From contig SCTX01000089.1 of the NCBI GenBank assembly GCA_004298385.1, forward strand, positions 20,736 to 84,735: a DNA stretch of 64,000 bases, read 5' to 3'. Below the pieces are notes generated by a model. It was given only the letters and a program-made list of their open reading frames with translations. It was not told the DNA's origin and did no database searches. Position numbers and translations under genes: made by a program. Positions 36,270-45,584 of this stretch are shown piece by piece; the first letter of the stretch is position 1, and every line of letters starts with the position of its first letter. This DNA is from Betaproteobacteria bacterium. GTDB lineage: Bacteria; Pseudomonadota; Gammaproteobacteria; Burkholderiales; SG8-39.

Positions 36270-37237
36270 GCCAAGCCTTCGCCGGTGACCTGATGTAACG
36301 CGGTCAACACCTCGGCCACCTCGGGCACTGCTTCAGTGCCGCCCAGATTGCGCACCCGCGCGCCCCGATCGGCGTACACGCCGGTCAGGCCTGAATGCGT
36401 GCCGCAATATAACGCCACCACGGGACGGCCGAGCGCTGCCGCCAAATGCGTCAAGCCGGTATCGACACCGATCACGGCTTGCGCGCCGGCTAGCAGCCCG
36501 GCCACGGCGAGGATGCCGAGCGCGGGGGGCACAAGCGCGTTGGGCAGGGCACGCGCTATGCGCTCGCTGCGGGCGCGCTCCGCGGCATCGCCCCAAGGCA
36601 GAATCGAGACGTACCCCTGACGTGCGAGTTCGCCGCCGAGCCGCCCCCACGCCGGCTCCGGCCAGAGCTTGTCGGCGCGGCTGGTCGCGTGCAACAGCAC
36701 GCAGTAGGGCCGGGACTCGATCGGCCCGACACCCGAGGGCACGGCGATGCCGTAGTCTAGCGCGGCCGGCAGCGCATAGCCCAGGGCCCGGGCGGCGAGG
36801 CGCCGGTTGCGCACGACGGCATGCAGGTCGCGCGGCACTACGTGGGTAACATCGTAGAATTTCGCCGCCAGCGGCTCGCGCGCGCTGGCGCCGGCATAGC
36901 CGTGGCGCGTGCCGTAGGCGGCCCGCGCCAGAAGCGCGCTCTTGATCAAACCCTGAGTGTCGATGACGCAGTCGTAGCGCACGCCCGACAGCGCGCGGCG
37001 GAACTGGCCCAACTCGCGCCAATGCGCTCCCTTGAATGGATTCCCGCGCCAGCGCCGCAGCGCCACCGGAATCGCCCGGCGCACTCCCGGATGCATGCCG
37101 ACGATGTCGCGATAAGCTTCTTCCACCACCCAATCGATGCGCGCGCGCGGTAAGCGCGCGCGGATGTCGCTCACCACCGGCAGGTTGTGCACCACGTCGC
37201 CGAGCGAGGACGTCTTGATGAGCAGAATATCGGGCAT
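36266..37237 (-). CDS. waaC: Lipopolysaccharide heptosyltransferase I
   Basis: 323 aa GT9 enzyme adding the first heptose to Kdo2-lipid A. N-terminal MPDILLIKTSSLGDVVHNLP, then the acceptor region IDWVVEEAYRDIV, nucleotide-sugar site YCVLLHATSRADKLWP and the GT9 C-terminal GVDTGLTHLAAALGRPVVAL. Start at 37237 rather than the longer frame to 37282, because family members begin at this Met. Coupled to waaA by an ATGA overlap. Confidence 0.93.
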   Translation of the reverse strand: MPDILLIKTSSLGDVVHNLPVVSDIRARLPRARIDWVVEEAYRDIVGMHPGVRRAIPVALRRWRGNPFKGAHWRELGQFRRALSGVRYDCVIDTQGLIKSALLARAAYGTRHGYAGASAREPLAAKFYDVTHVVPRDLHAVVRNRRLAARALGYALPAALDYGIAVPSGVGPIESRPYCVLLHATSRADKLWPEPAWGRLGGELARQGYVSILPWGDAAERARSERIARALPNALVPPALGILAVAGLLAGAQAVIGVDTGLTHLAAALGRPVVALYCGTHSGLTGVYADRGARVRNLGGTEAVPEVAEVLTALHQVTGEGLA

Positions 37238-37374
37238 GCGCGGGGGGAAAGGGGCCGGCTTTGTTAGAATAAGCGCGAGCAATTATAAGCTGAGTTCCGA
37301 GGCGGCAAATTTGCGCATGTCACGCGGGTTATGCTTTCCGTGTTCCGAATTGATAGCCGGGCTGGACACATTAT

Positions 37375-39252
37375 ATGTGCGGCATTATAGGTATCGCTGC
37401 TCGATCTCCTGTTTCAGTTTCAGATCGCGGTTGGCTGGCGCTTGGGCGTGACGCCCTGCGCCACCGCGGCCCGGACGATGCGGGCGAGTGGTGGTCCGCC
37501 GATGGTTGCGTCGGCGTGGGGCATCGGCGCCTAGCCATCATCGATCTCTCGCCTGCCGGGCATCAGCCGATGCAGGACGCGGGCGGCGGCTTGTGCATCG
37601 TGTTCAACGGCGAAATCTACAACTTCGCCGATCTGCGCCAAGAGTTGACGGCGCAGGGGCACGCGTTTCGCAGCCACAGCGATACCGAAGTGATTCTGGC
37701 CGCCTACGCTGAGTGGGGCACGGATTGTCTCTCGCGCCTGAATGGCATGTTTGCCTTTGCGCTCTACGACAGTCGCCGGCGGCAACTCTTGGTGGCGCGG
37801 GACCGGGCGGGGGAAAAGCCGCTGTTTTATGCGCCGGCCCACGGCGCGCTGCGCTTCGCCTCCGAACTCAAGGGGCTGATGGCGGACCCCACCCTCGCGC
37901 GCCGCATCGACCGGGAGGCGCTGGATTGCTACCTCACCATGGGCTTCGTGCCGGGTGAGCGCTCGATGTTGCAGGGGGTGAAAAAACTGCCTCCCGCCCA
38001 TGCGCTGGTGTTCGATCTGAATAGCGGCCAATCGCGGCTCTGGTGCTACTGGCAGTTGCCGGAGCTGAGCGCTCCGGCAGTCGAAGGCGAGACAACTGAA
38101 GCCGGGCTACTGGATGAGTTGGAGGCCTTGCTGGAGGATTCCGTGCGCCGGCAGTTGGTCGCCGATGTGCCTGTGGGGATACTGCTGAGCGGCGGCGTGG
38201 ATTCCAGCCTGATCACGGCCATGGCGGCGCGGACAGCGCCCAAGGTGAAGACCTTCACCATCCGCTTTCCCGGATTCGGCCAGTACGACGAAACCGAACA
38301 TGCCCGCTTGATTGCCCGGCACTTCGGCACCGAGCATGTGGAGCTCGTCGCCGCCGAATCGGCCGTGGATCTGCTGCCGCTGCTGGCGCGGCAGTTCGAC
38401 GAGCCCATGGCGGACTCCTCGATGATTCCCACCTATCTCGTCAGCCGCCTGGTGCGCGAGCATTGCACGGTCGCGCTGGGGGGCGATGGCGGGGACGAAT
38501 TGTTCGCCGGTTACCCTCATTACAACCGTCTGCTCTGGCTGCAGCAAAAATTCGGCGCAATTCCACCAGGCTTGCGGCAGGCAGCGTCCAGGACGGCGCA
38601 AGCACTGCTGCCGCTTGGCTTCAAGGGCCGCAACTGGTTGCAGGGACTGGGGACCGACTTTCGCACCGGCTTGCCTCTGATTTTCTCCTTGTTCGATCGC
38701 GGCACGCGGCGGCGCCTGATGGCAGGGCAGGGCGTATGGGATCTGGCGGCCGAGCGCGCCCGGGAACAGCGCATCCCCGAGTCGGCAGACCTGTTGCAGC
38801 GGGCCACCCGCATGGATTTCGGGAACTATCTCGCCGAGGACATTCTGGTGAAAGTGGACCGCGCCAGCATGCTCAATTCGCTGGAGGTGCGCGCCCCCTT
38901 GCTCGACTACCGTCTGATCGAATTCGCCTTCGGCAAGGTGCCGTCGCGGCTGAAGGCCACGGCAGGCAGCCGCAAGGTATTGCTCAAGCAACTTGCCGCC
39001 CGTGTCCTGCCGCGGGAGTTCGACCGGCAGCGCAAGCAGGGATTCTCGATTCCGCTGGCGGCGTGGCTGCGGTCGGGGCCATGGAAAACATTTTTTCGCG
39101 AAACGCTGCTGGGTTCGGACAACACCGTGTTCGACCACGATGAGGTGAGCAAGCTGCTGGCCGGGCAGGCAAAAGGGAGGGTAAACAGCGAACGCTTGTT
39201 CGCGCTGGTACTGTTCGAATTGTGGCGGCGGGAATACCGGATCTCAATGTAA
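37375..39252 (+). CDS. asnB: Asparagine-synthase-family glutamine amidotransferase
   Basis: 625 aa. Class II glutaminase domain with Cys2 as nucleophile (MCGIIGIAARSP, GHRRLAIIDLSPAGHQPM, VFNGEIYNF), then a synthetase domain with the pyrophosphate loop ILLSGGVDSSLITAMAART and DEPMADSSMIPTYLVSRLVR. Heads a glycan gene cluster rather than an amino-acid operon, so it may amidate a sugar acid in the glycan, as WbpS-type AsnB homologues do; plain asparagine synthesis cannot be excluded. The 137-bp waaC-asnB gap upstream should hold divergent promoters. Confidence 0.88.
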   Translation: MCGIIGIAARSPVSVSDRGWLALGRDALRHRGPDDAGEWWSADGCVGVGHRRLAIIDLSPAGHQPMQDAGGGLCIVFNGEIYNFADLRQELTAQGHAFRSHSDTEVILAAYAEWGTDCLSRLNGMFAFALYDSRRRQLLVARDRAGEKPLFYAPAHGALRFASELKGLMADPTLARRIDREALDCYLTMGFVPGERSMLQGVKKLPPAHALVFDLNSGQSRLWCYWQLPELSAPAVEGETTEAGLLDELEALLEDSVRRQLVADVPVGILLSGGVDSSLITAMAARTAPKVKTFTIRFPGFGQYDETEHARLIARHFGTEHVELVAAESAVDLLPLLARQFDEPMADSSMIPTYLVSRLVREHCTVALGGDGGDELFAGYPHYNRLLWLQQKFGAIPPGLRQAASRTAQALLPLGFKGRNWLQGLGTDFRTGLPLIFSLFDRGTRRRLMAGQGVWDLAAERAREQRIPESADLLQRATRMDFGNYLAEDILVKVDRASMLNSLEVRAPLLDYRLIEFAFGKVPSRLKATAGSRKVLLKQLAARVLPREFDRQRKQGFSIPLAAWLRSGPWKTFFRETLLGSDNTVFDHDEVSKLLAGQAKGRVNSERLFALVLFELWRREYRISM

Positions 39253-39262
39253 CATTGAGCGG

Positions 39263-40060
39263 ATGTACACAGAATCGCCCGAAGTCTCCCATAAGGTATC
39301 CCGCCCTTTGTCCCGCCAGACGCTTTCCGCAGTCATCATTACCAAGAACGCCGCAAACCAGCTTGCGGCCTGCCTGGAAAGCGTCTCTTTTGCCGACGAG
39401 ATCGTGGTGGTCGACTCGGACTCGAGCGACGGCACTGCCGAACTCGCCGCCCTGCGCGGCGCCCGCGTACTGCGGAAGGAGTGGCTGGGGTTCGGGGCGC
39501 AGAAACAGTTCGCGGTCGAAGCCGCGCGCCATGACTGGGTGCTGTGTCTGGACGCCGATGAGCGCGTGAGCGAACACCTGCGCGCGAGCATCCTTGCGCA
39601 GTTGGCCGCGCCCGCGACGCAGGCCTATGCCATGCCGCGCCGTAATCGCTTCATGGGACGCTGGCTCAGGCATGGCGAGGGTTATCCGGACTGGAGCCTG
39701 CGTCTGTTCGACCGGCGGCATGCGCGCTGGAGCGATGATCCCGTGCACGAAAAAGTGCTCACCGGCGCGCCGGTGGCGCGCCTCGAGGGAGACCTGCTGC
39801 ACGATTCGGCCGAGACGCTCGAGGCTTATCTGGACAAGCAAAACCGCTATACCAGCATGCAGGCCGTGGCCTTGTTCAAGGCGGGAAAACGGGCCGGCGT
39901 GGCGCAACTGCTGCTGTCGCCGGTGCTGCGCTTCGCCAAATTCTATTTCCTGCGCCTGGGTTTTCTCGACGGCGCCGCCGGCCTGGTGCATATCGCCATC
40001 GGTTGCTGCAACAGCTTCCACAAATACGCCAAGCTGATGGCGCTGCAGCGCGGCGGTTGA
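39263..40060 (+). CDS. Family 2 glycosyltransferase (WaaE/KdtX-like)
   Basis: 265 aa GT-A fold enzyme. TLSAVIITKNAANQLAACLE, VVVDSDSSDGTAELA and VLCLDADERVS (metal-binding DxD type) with GEGYPDWSLRLFDRRHARW fit the WaaE-like LPS core beta-glucosyltransferases. Ten bases after asnB. Probably links the core region to the variable glycan. Acceptor not known. Confidence 0.88.
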   Translation: MYTESPEVSHKVSRPLSRQTLSAVIITKNAANQLAACLESVSFADEIVVVDSDSSDGTAELAALRGARVLRKEWLGFGAQKQFAVEAARHDWVLCLDADERVSEHLRASILAQLAAPATQAYAMPRRNRFMGRWLRHGEGYPDWSLRLFDRRHARWSDDPVHEKVLTGAPVARLEGDLLHDSAETLEAYLDKQNRYTSMQAVALFKAGKRAGVAQLLLSPVLRFAKFYFLRLGFLDGAAGLVHIAIGCCNSFHKYAKLMALQRGG

Positions 40061-40063
40061 CGC

Positions 40064-41386
40064 ATGCCGGATATCCGCGCGCCGGCTCAGGAACGTTTTC
40101 GCCGCCTGTCGAAAGAGGGGGCCTGGGTTTTCCTCGGCCAGGCAAGCGCCGTTCTCGGATCGCTGGCCGGTGTGCGGCTGCTTACGGAAATGCTCGATCC
40201 GGCCGCGTATGGCGAGCTGGCACTGGGCTTGACCGTAGCCAGCCTGGTCAATCAGGCAGTGCTCGGGCCGCTGAGCAACGGCATTACCCGGTTCTATGCG
40301 CCGGCGCAGGAACGCGGGGATCTCGGCAGCTACCTGAGCGCCGTCCGCGCTCTGCTGCTGGCGGCGGCAGCGGTCATCGCCATCATGATCCTGCTCGCGG
40401 GCGCCGGGCTGATGATAGCCGGCCGAATGCAATGGATCGCCATCGCCAGCGCGGCTTTCCTGTTTGCCGGTCTCGGCGGCTGCAACGCAATCCTCAGCGG
40501 CATCCAGAATGCCGCACGCCAGCGAGCCATCGTCGCGCTGCATCAGGGGATCGAGCCCTGGGCGCGGTTTCTGCTCGCCGCCGCCTTGCTGCTATGGCTG
40601 GGCGCCACCAGCACGGTGGCGATGGCCGGCTTTGCCGTTGCAGTCACGCTGGTGCTCGGATCCCAATATGTGTTTTTTCGGAAGGTCATTCATGGCAATG
40701 GAGCCGCGGCGGATCGAAGCAGTTGGCGCCAGCAGATCTGGAAATATTCATGGCCGATCGCGATCTTTGGAATCTTTACCTGGATGCAGCTTGCCTCCGA
40801 TCGCTGGGCGCTGGAGCTTTTCGCGACCACGCAGGAAGTCGGGCTGTATGCGGCACTGCTCAATCTGGGTTACTACCCGATGTCGATCGCGACGGGAATG
40901 GGGGTGCAGTTCCTGGTGCCGATTTTCTACCAGCGCGCCGGCGATGCCAGCGACCATAGTCGCAACGCCGGCGTGGCCAGCCTGAGCTGGCGCCTTACCG
41001 GGATCGCCCTGGGGCTGACCGGCGCGGTCTTCCTCGCCGCGCTCCTGTTTCACGCGCCGATATTCCGGATTTTCGTCGCGGCCGAATACGCTTCCGTGTC
41101 TCATCTGCTGCCCTGGATGCTGCTGTCGAGCGGGGTATTCGCCGCCGGCCAGATCATCGCCCTCAATCTGATGAGCCAGATGAAAACGCAAATGATGATC
41201 GCGCCCAAGCTGATCACGGCACTGCTGGGTGTCGCCCTCAATTTTGCGTTTGCGTATTGGTACGGCATAGCCGGCATAGTCATCGCGGGCATGCTGTTTT
41301 CAGTGTCGTATCTTGTCTGGATGGCGGCGCTGGCAAGGCATGAAGAAACACATTTCCTGTCGCGCCAATCAGGGAAAGAAACATGA
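40064..41386 (+). CDS. Polysaccharide flippase (Wzx/MATE-like membrane protein)
   Basis: 440 aa with about a dozen hydrophobic segments, e.g. AVIAIMILLAGAGLMIAG and LTGAVFLAALLFHAPIF. N-terminal RRLSKEGAWVFLGQASAVLG fits oligosaccharide flippases that move undecaprenyl-linked repeat units across the inner membrane. The ATG-start next gene (DUF268) overlaps its stop by 4 bp. Its presence implies a Wzy-type pathway, although no Wzy was recognised. Confidence 0.85.
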   Translation: MPDIRAPAQERFRRLSKEGAWVFLGQASAVLGSLAGVRLLTEMLDPAAYGELALGLTVASLVNQAVLGPLSNGITRFYAPAQERGDLGSYLSAVRALLLAAAAVIAIMILLAGAGLMIAGRMQWIAIASAAFLFAGLGGCNAILSGIQNAARQRAIVALHQGIEPWARFLLAAALLLWLGATSTVAMAGFAVAVTLVLGSQYVFFRKVIHGNGAAADRSSWRQQIWKYSWPIAIFGIFTWMQLASDRWALELFATTQEVGLYAALLNLGYYPMSIATGMGVQFLVPIFYQRAGDASDHSRNAGVASLSWRLTGIALGLTGAVFLAALLFHAPIFRIFVAAEYASVSHLLPWMLLSSGVFAAGQIIALNLMSQMKTQMMIAPKLITALLGVALNFAFAYWYGIAGIVIAGMLFSVSYLVWMAALARHEETHFLSRQSGKET

Positions 41387-42174
41387 ACGTCCGCGCCCTG
41401 CTGCTTCGACTCTACCGCTTGCTCAGAGACCAATTCGGCGTCGATCCGATAAAGGCGCTGCGCTCCCTGCGGGGTCTGCCGCGATTTGTGCGCGATTACT
41501 TCCGCTTCCGCTCCGGCCACAGCGGGCGCATCGAGTTGTTGCCTTGCCTGCACGACTGGCACGAAGAAGGGGGGGCGGCCACGCTGGAATATTTCTGGCA
41601 GGATTTGCTGGTCGCCCGGGAGATTTACCAGGCTCGGCCGGAAAGACACGTGGATGTCGGCTCGCGCGTGGACGGGTTCGTCGCCCACGTGGCCAGTTTC
41701 CGTGAAATCGAGGTATTCGACGTCAGGCCGATCAGCACGCAGGTACCGGGGGTAAAGTTCAGGCGTGCCGATCTGATGCAGTCCGTGGCAGGGATGACGG
41801 GCTGCTGCGACTCGGTATCCTGCCTGCACGCGCTCGAGCACTTCGGCTTGGGCCGTTACGGCGACCCGATCGATCCCAAAGGCCACGAGCGCGGGCTCGC
41901 AAATATGGCAGCCCTGCTCAGGCAGGACGGAGTCCTGTACCTGTCCGTTCCGATCGGCGTCGAACGCGTCGAATTCAATGGCCAGCGTGTTTTCGATCCT
42001 CGCGCTATGATTGCCCTGGCCATGGCGAATTCGCTCGACCTGCGCGAACTCAAGGTGATCCGGCAGGGAGGCAAGGTCGAGGCGGTTGCGCCGGACGAAG
42101 CGCGGCTTTCCGAACTGGCGAAGCAGCGCTACGCGCTCGGCATTTTCACCTTCGCCAAGCGCGCCGAACCTTAG
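41383..42174 (+). CDS. DUF268-family protein, methyltransferase-like
   Basis: 263 aa. Matches DUF268 proteins found in glycan loci: LLPCLHDWHEEGGAATLEYF, HVDVGSRVDGFVAHVASF, CCDSVSCLHALEHFGLGRYG, GVLYLSVPIGVERVEFN. The DVGSR and HALEH stretches are laid out like SAM-methyltransferase motifs I and II, so a methyl transfer to a sugar is plausible but unproven. Overlaps the flippase gene by 4 bp. Confidence 0.75.
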   Translation: MNVRALLLRLYRLLRDQFGVDPIKALRSLRGLPRFVRDYFRFRSGHSGRIELLPCLHDWHEEGGAATLEYFWQDLLVAREIYQARPERHVDVGSRVDGFVAHVASFREIEVFDVRPISTQVPGVKFRRADLMQSVAGMTGCCDSVSCLHALEHFGLGRYGDPIDPKGHERGLANMAALLRQDGVLYLSVPIGVERVEFNGQRVFDPRAMIALAMANSLDLRELKVIRQGGKVEAVAPDEARLSELAKQRYALGIFTFAKRAEP

Positions 42175-42209
42175 GGTCTGCCGACATTCAGAACTTACTG
42201 CAGAAGCTA

Positions 42210-42947
42210 TTGCGCGCGCTGGGCGACAGGGAGTCCGGCTGGCCCAGGATCGCCGCATACCTGAGCCTGCGCGCGGGCATTTACTACCGCAAGTCGTGGT
42301 CCCAGTGCGGCGAGGACCTGATCATGCGCTACCTGTTCGATCTGCTGCGGATCGCGCGTCCCAGCTACATCGACATCGGCGCGCATCATCCCTGGTACTA
42401 CAACAACACCTACCTGTTCTATCGCCAGGGTGCGCGCGGCGTCAACGTCGAACCGGATCCTTCGCTGTACGCCGGATTGCGCAAGGGACGGCCGCGCGAC
42501 GTCAATCTCAACATCGGCATCGGGCCGCGCGAGGCGGAAATGGACTTCTACGTCATGTCCAGACGCACCCTCAACACCTTCTCCGCCGTCGAGGCAAAGA
42601 AGTGCGTCGAGCAGCACGGCCTGCGTATCGTCGATACCCGGCGCATTAAGGTGCAAACCTTCGCGCAGGCGGTGGACACCCATATGGGGCGCACTCCCGA
42701 CCTGGTTTCGCTCGATGTCGAGGGCCTGGATCTGGACATCCTGCGCTCCATCGATTTCGCGAGGCATCGCCCGCATGTGTTCTGCGTCGAGACCCTCAGC
42801 TATGCGCAAGGCGATGGCAGCGGAATCAAGAGTCCGGAGATCCACGCGCTGATGATAGCGAATGGATACAAGCTGTACGCCGACACTTACATCAATTCGA
42901 TCTACGTCGCGGAGAGCAGCTGGCGCACCCTCCGGACCAGGCAATGA
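42210..42947 (+). CDS. FkbM-family methyltransferase
   Basis: About 245 aa. YIDIGAHHPWYYNNTYLFY is FkbM motif I, GVNVEPDPSLYAGLRKGRP motif II, and LVSLDVEGLDLDILRSIDF the conserved D-EG-D segment; O-methylation of a sugar hydroxyl is the usual role. No ATG fits. TTG at 42210 is used here; the protein-like sequence continues upstream (IQNLLQKLLRALGD), so an ATT at 42186 or another rare start is possible. Confidence 0.8.
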   Translation: MRALGDRESGWPRIAAYLSLRAGIYYRKSWSQCGEDLIMRYLFDLLRIARPSYIDIGAHHPWYYNNTYLFYRQGARGVNVEPDPSLYAGLRKGRPRDVNLNIGIGPREAEMDFYVMSRRTLNTFSAVEAKKCVEQHGLRIVDTRRIKVQTFAQAVDTHMGRTPDLVSLDVEGLDLDILRSIDFARHRPHVFCVETLSYAQGDGSGIKSPEIHALMIANGYKLYADTYINSIYVAESSWRTLRTRQ

Positions 42948-42957
42948 GGATCGCGCG

Positions 42958-43689
42958 ATGGCGCTGAAATCCTGGCTCAAGGCGAGCCCCCTGTTCGCAT
43001 TCAACCTGGTGAACCGCGACCGCTGGGTGGCCGCGCAGGCGGCGAGCCTGCCCGCGGGCGCGCGGGTGCTCGATATGGGCGCCGGCTCCTGCCCATACCG
43101 TCCGCTGTTTGCGCATTGCCGCTACGAAACCCAGGACTTCGCCGGCTTGGGCGATGATCAGTTGCGTCATGGCGGCTACGGCCGGATCGACTACCGCTGT
43201 GATATCGCCGGCGTGCCGGTGGCGGACGCGGTGTTCGACGCGATCCTGTGCACCGAAGCGCTGGAGCACGTGCGCGAACCGATCAAGGTGGTGCAGGAAA
43301 TGGCGCGCATCCTCAAGCCTGGCGGCCGCCTGATGCTGACCGCCCCCCTCGGTTCCGGCATCCATCAGGAGCCCTACCACTACTACGGCGGCTACACGCC
43401 CTATTGGTATCACGACTTCCTCGGCGCGGCCGGGTTTGCGCAGATCCGGGTGGAGCCGAATGCCGGTTCCTTCAGGTTCTACGCCCAGGAATCGATCCGC
43501 TTCGTGCAGACCACGCGCCCGTTCAAACTGGGCATGCCGCTGCCGGTCGAGCTGCTGTGGTCGCCGCTGTGGGCGCTGCTTGCGCCGCTGCTGGGCCTTG
43601 CGCTTCCGCTGGCCTGTAGCTATCTGGACCGATTCGACCGCGAAAAACGCTTCACCGTCGGATACCACGTTACCGCCGTCAAAAGGTGA
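42958..43689 (+). CDS. SAM-dependent methyltransferase (type 11)
   Basis: 243 aa. ARVLDMGAGSCPYRPLF is motif I; DAILCTEALEHVREPIKVVQ and MARILKPGGRLMLTAPLGSG are the later class I motifs. The C-terminal region contains a hydrophobic stretch (SPLWALLAPLLGLALPLACS), suggesting membrane contact near the undecaprenyl-linked acceptor. Ten bases after the FkbM gene. Target unknown, likely a glycan residue. Confidence 0.85.
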   Translation: MALKSWLKASPLFAFNLVNRDRWVAAQAASLPAGARVLDMGAGSCPYRPLFAHCRYETQDFAGLGDDQLRHGGYGRIDYRCDIAGVPVADAVFDAILCTEALEHVREPIKVVQEMARILKPGGRLMLTAPLGSGIHQEPYHYYGGYTPYWYHDFLGAAGFAQIRVEPNAGSFRFYAQESIRFVQTTRPFKLGMPLPVELLWSPLWALLAPLLGLALPLACSYLDRFDREKRFTVGYHVTAVKR

Positions 43690-43735
43690 CGATGATCGCC
43701 ATGGCGAAGCTGTATTGTTTTGGCGGGCAACGCTG

Positions 43736-44620
43736 ATGGTTATCGTCCGCCTGACGGGTGGCCTGGGAAACCAGATGTTCCAGTACGCGGCCGGCCGGGC
43801 CCTGGCCGATCGGCTGGGCGCGGAACTGCTGCTCGACACGCGCGCGTTCAAGCATGCGCTTGCGTTCCAAGCCTATACCCGCCGCAGCTATGCCCTCGCG
43901 CCGTTCAGTCTGCGGGCCAGGTTGGCGAGCCCGGCCGATCTGAAGAACTGGCCGCTGTGGGTGGTGGAAGTCGGCATGCGGCTCGGCTTCGTTCGCCCGC
44001 TGTTTCGCCGCTGGCATTTCGAATCGGCGATCACCTACGATCCAATCATGGCAACGGTGCAGGAGCCGGTCTGCCTGGTTGGCTACTGGCAGTCCGAGCG
44101 CTATTTCATCGACGTCGCCGACAGGATTCGGGCCGATTTCACGCTGCGGCAGCCATTGGCCGGCGCCAACGCCGGACTGCTGGCACTCGCGCGCTCCGAT
44201 CGCAGCGTCGGCTTGCATGTGCGCAGGGGTGATTTCTTAAGCCTCAACGACGCGGCGCAAGTACACGGCCAGTGTTCGGTCGATTATTACCGGCGTGCGA
44301 TAGCCCTGCTCAGGGAGCGCTGCCCGGGATGCCGTTTCCTGGTCTTCTCAGACGATCCGCAGTGGGCGCGTGCCGAGCTGCCGCTGGATGCGTCTGCCGT
44401 ATTCGTGACGGGAAACGACCCGAGTCCGGAGCTGGACCTGGCATTGATGAGCGCATGCAAACACCACATCATCGCCAACAGCAGCTTCAGTTGGTGGGCT
44501 GGCTGGCTGGGATACAGCCCTGAGCAGATCGTCATTGCACCGGCTCCCTGGTACGCGAGTCCGAACCTCGATGCGCGCGATCTTGCGGTTTCGCGCTGGC
44601 AGTACATCAGCCGAGTTTGA
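43736..44620 (+). CDS. Alpha-1,2-fucosyltransferase (GT11)
   Basis: 294 aa. IVRLTGGLGNQMFQYAAGRA and VGLHVRRGDFLSLNDA (HxRRxD motif) are the two GT11 signatures; SSFSWWAGWLGYSPEQIVIA is the third. Transfers fucose, or a related 6-deoxyhexose, from GDP-sugar. No GDP-fucose synthesis genes (gmd/fcl) are in the window, so the donor must come from elsewhere. ATG 43736 directly begins the conserved N-terminus. Confidence 0.9.
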   Translation: MVIVRLTGGLGNQMFQYAAGRALADRLGAELLLDTRAFKHALAFQAYTRRSYALAPFSLRARLASPADLKNWPLWVVEVGMRLGFVRPLFRRWHFESAITYDPIMATVQEPVCLVGYWQSERYFIDVADRIRADFTLRQPLAGANAGLLALARSDRSVGLHVRRGDFLSLNDAAQVHGQCSVDYYRRAIALLRERCPGCRFLVFSDDPQWARAELPLDASAVFVTGNDPSPELDLALMSACKHHIIANSSFSWWAGWLGYSPEQIVIAPAPWYASPNLDARDLAVSRWQYISRV

Positions 44621-44657
44621 TTGCTGGCCATGCTGATTCATTTGTCGACTAGCCGGC

Positions 44658-45584
44658 ATGCCTGAAGTCTCCGTGCTCCTTCCGGTGCGCGATGGTGCGC
44701 GCACCCTGGCCCTGGCCATGCTGTCGGTGCTCGAGCAGAGCTTCGGCGATTTTGAATTGCTGCTGCTCGACGACGGGTCGGCCGATGCTTCCCCGGATAT
44801 CGCGCTCGGCTTCGGCGATCCGCGCGTGCGCCTGCTGCGCGATGGCACGAAACGCGGATTGGCTGCAAGGCTCAATCAGGGCATAGACGCGGCGGCCGGC
44901 CGCTATATTGCGCGCATGGACGCCGACGATGTATGTTTCCCGGAGCGGTTCGCGCGCCAGGTGGCGCGCCTGAATGCCGAGCGTACGCTGGACCTGCTGG
45001 CCTGCCGCGCCCTGGTGTTCGACGACAGCGGCGCCGCCACCGGGCTGGCGCCCTACCGCCTGACCCACGAGGCGCTGTGCGCGCAGCCCTGGAACGGCTT
45101 CTATCTGGTGCATCCGAGCTGGATGGGGCGCACCGAGTGGTTCCGCCGCCATCGCTATCAGACCCCGGAACTCGCGCGTGCGCAGGATCAGGAGTTGCTG
45201 CTGCGCGCCTATCCCGACAGCCGCTTTGCCGTTCTGGACGAAATCCTGCTGGGATATCGCATGGGACCGATCGCCTTCGGCAAGACGTTATCGGCGCGCC
45301 GTTGTCTGCTCGGCGCGCAAATCGCCCGATTCGCGCAGCGCCGCCAATGGGGCTATCTGCTGCTCGCAACGCTGGCGGCGACGCTCAAACTGCCGCGCGA
45401 CCTGCTCATTGCCACGGCGGCCGGGCGCAGTTGGCGCGACCGCCGCGGCGGCGATGTTACGCCCGAGATCGAGCAGGCCTGGAACGCATTGCTCGGTTCT
45501 CTGTGCCGGCGGCTGGACGAGCTGCATTTGCCGCATGGCTGCGAAAGCGGGAATTTACTCGAGGCGCACGCGCATGAGCGCTGA
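44658..45584 (+). CDS. Family 2 glycosyltransferase
   Basis: 308 aa. PEVSVLLPVRDGARTLALAM, FELLLLDDGSADASPDI and RYIARMDADDVCFPERFARQ are standard GT2 motifs with the metal-binding MDADD. Adds one sugar of the repeat unit in the cytoplasm. The next gene starts inside its 3' end (11-bp overlap). Confidence 0.9.
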   Translation: MPEVSVLLPVRDGARTLALAMLSVLEQSFGDFELLLLDDGSADASPDIALGFGDPRVRLLRDGTKRGLAARLNQGIDAAAGRYIARMDADDVCFPERFARQVARLNAERTLDLLACRALVFDDSGAATGLAPYRLTHEALCAQPWNGFYLVHPSWMGRTEWFRRHRYQTPELARAQDQELLLRAYPDSRFAVLDEILLGYRMGPIAFGKTLSARRCLLGAQIARFAQRRQWGYLLLATLAATLKLPRDLLIATAAGRSWRDRRGGDVTPEIEQAWNALLGSLCRRLDELHLPHGCESGNLLEAHAHER

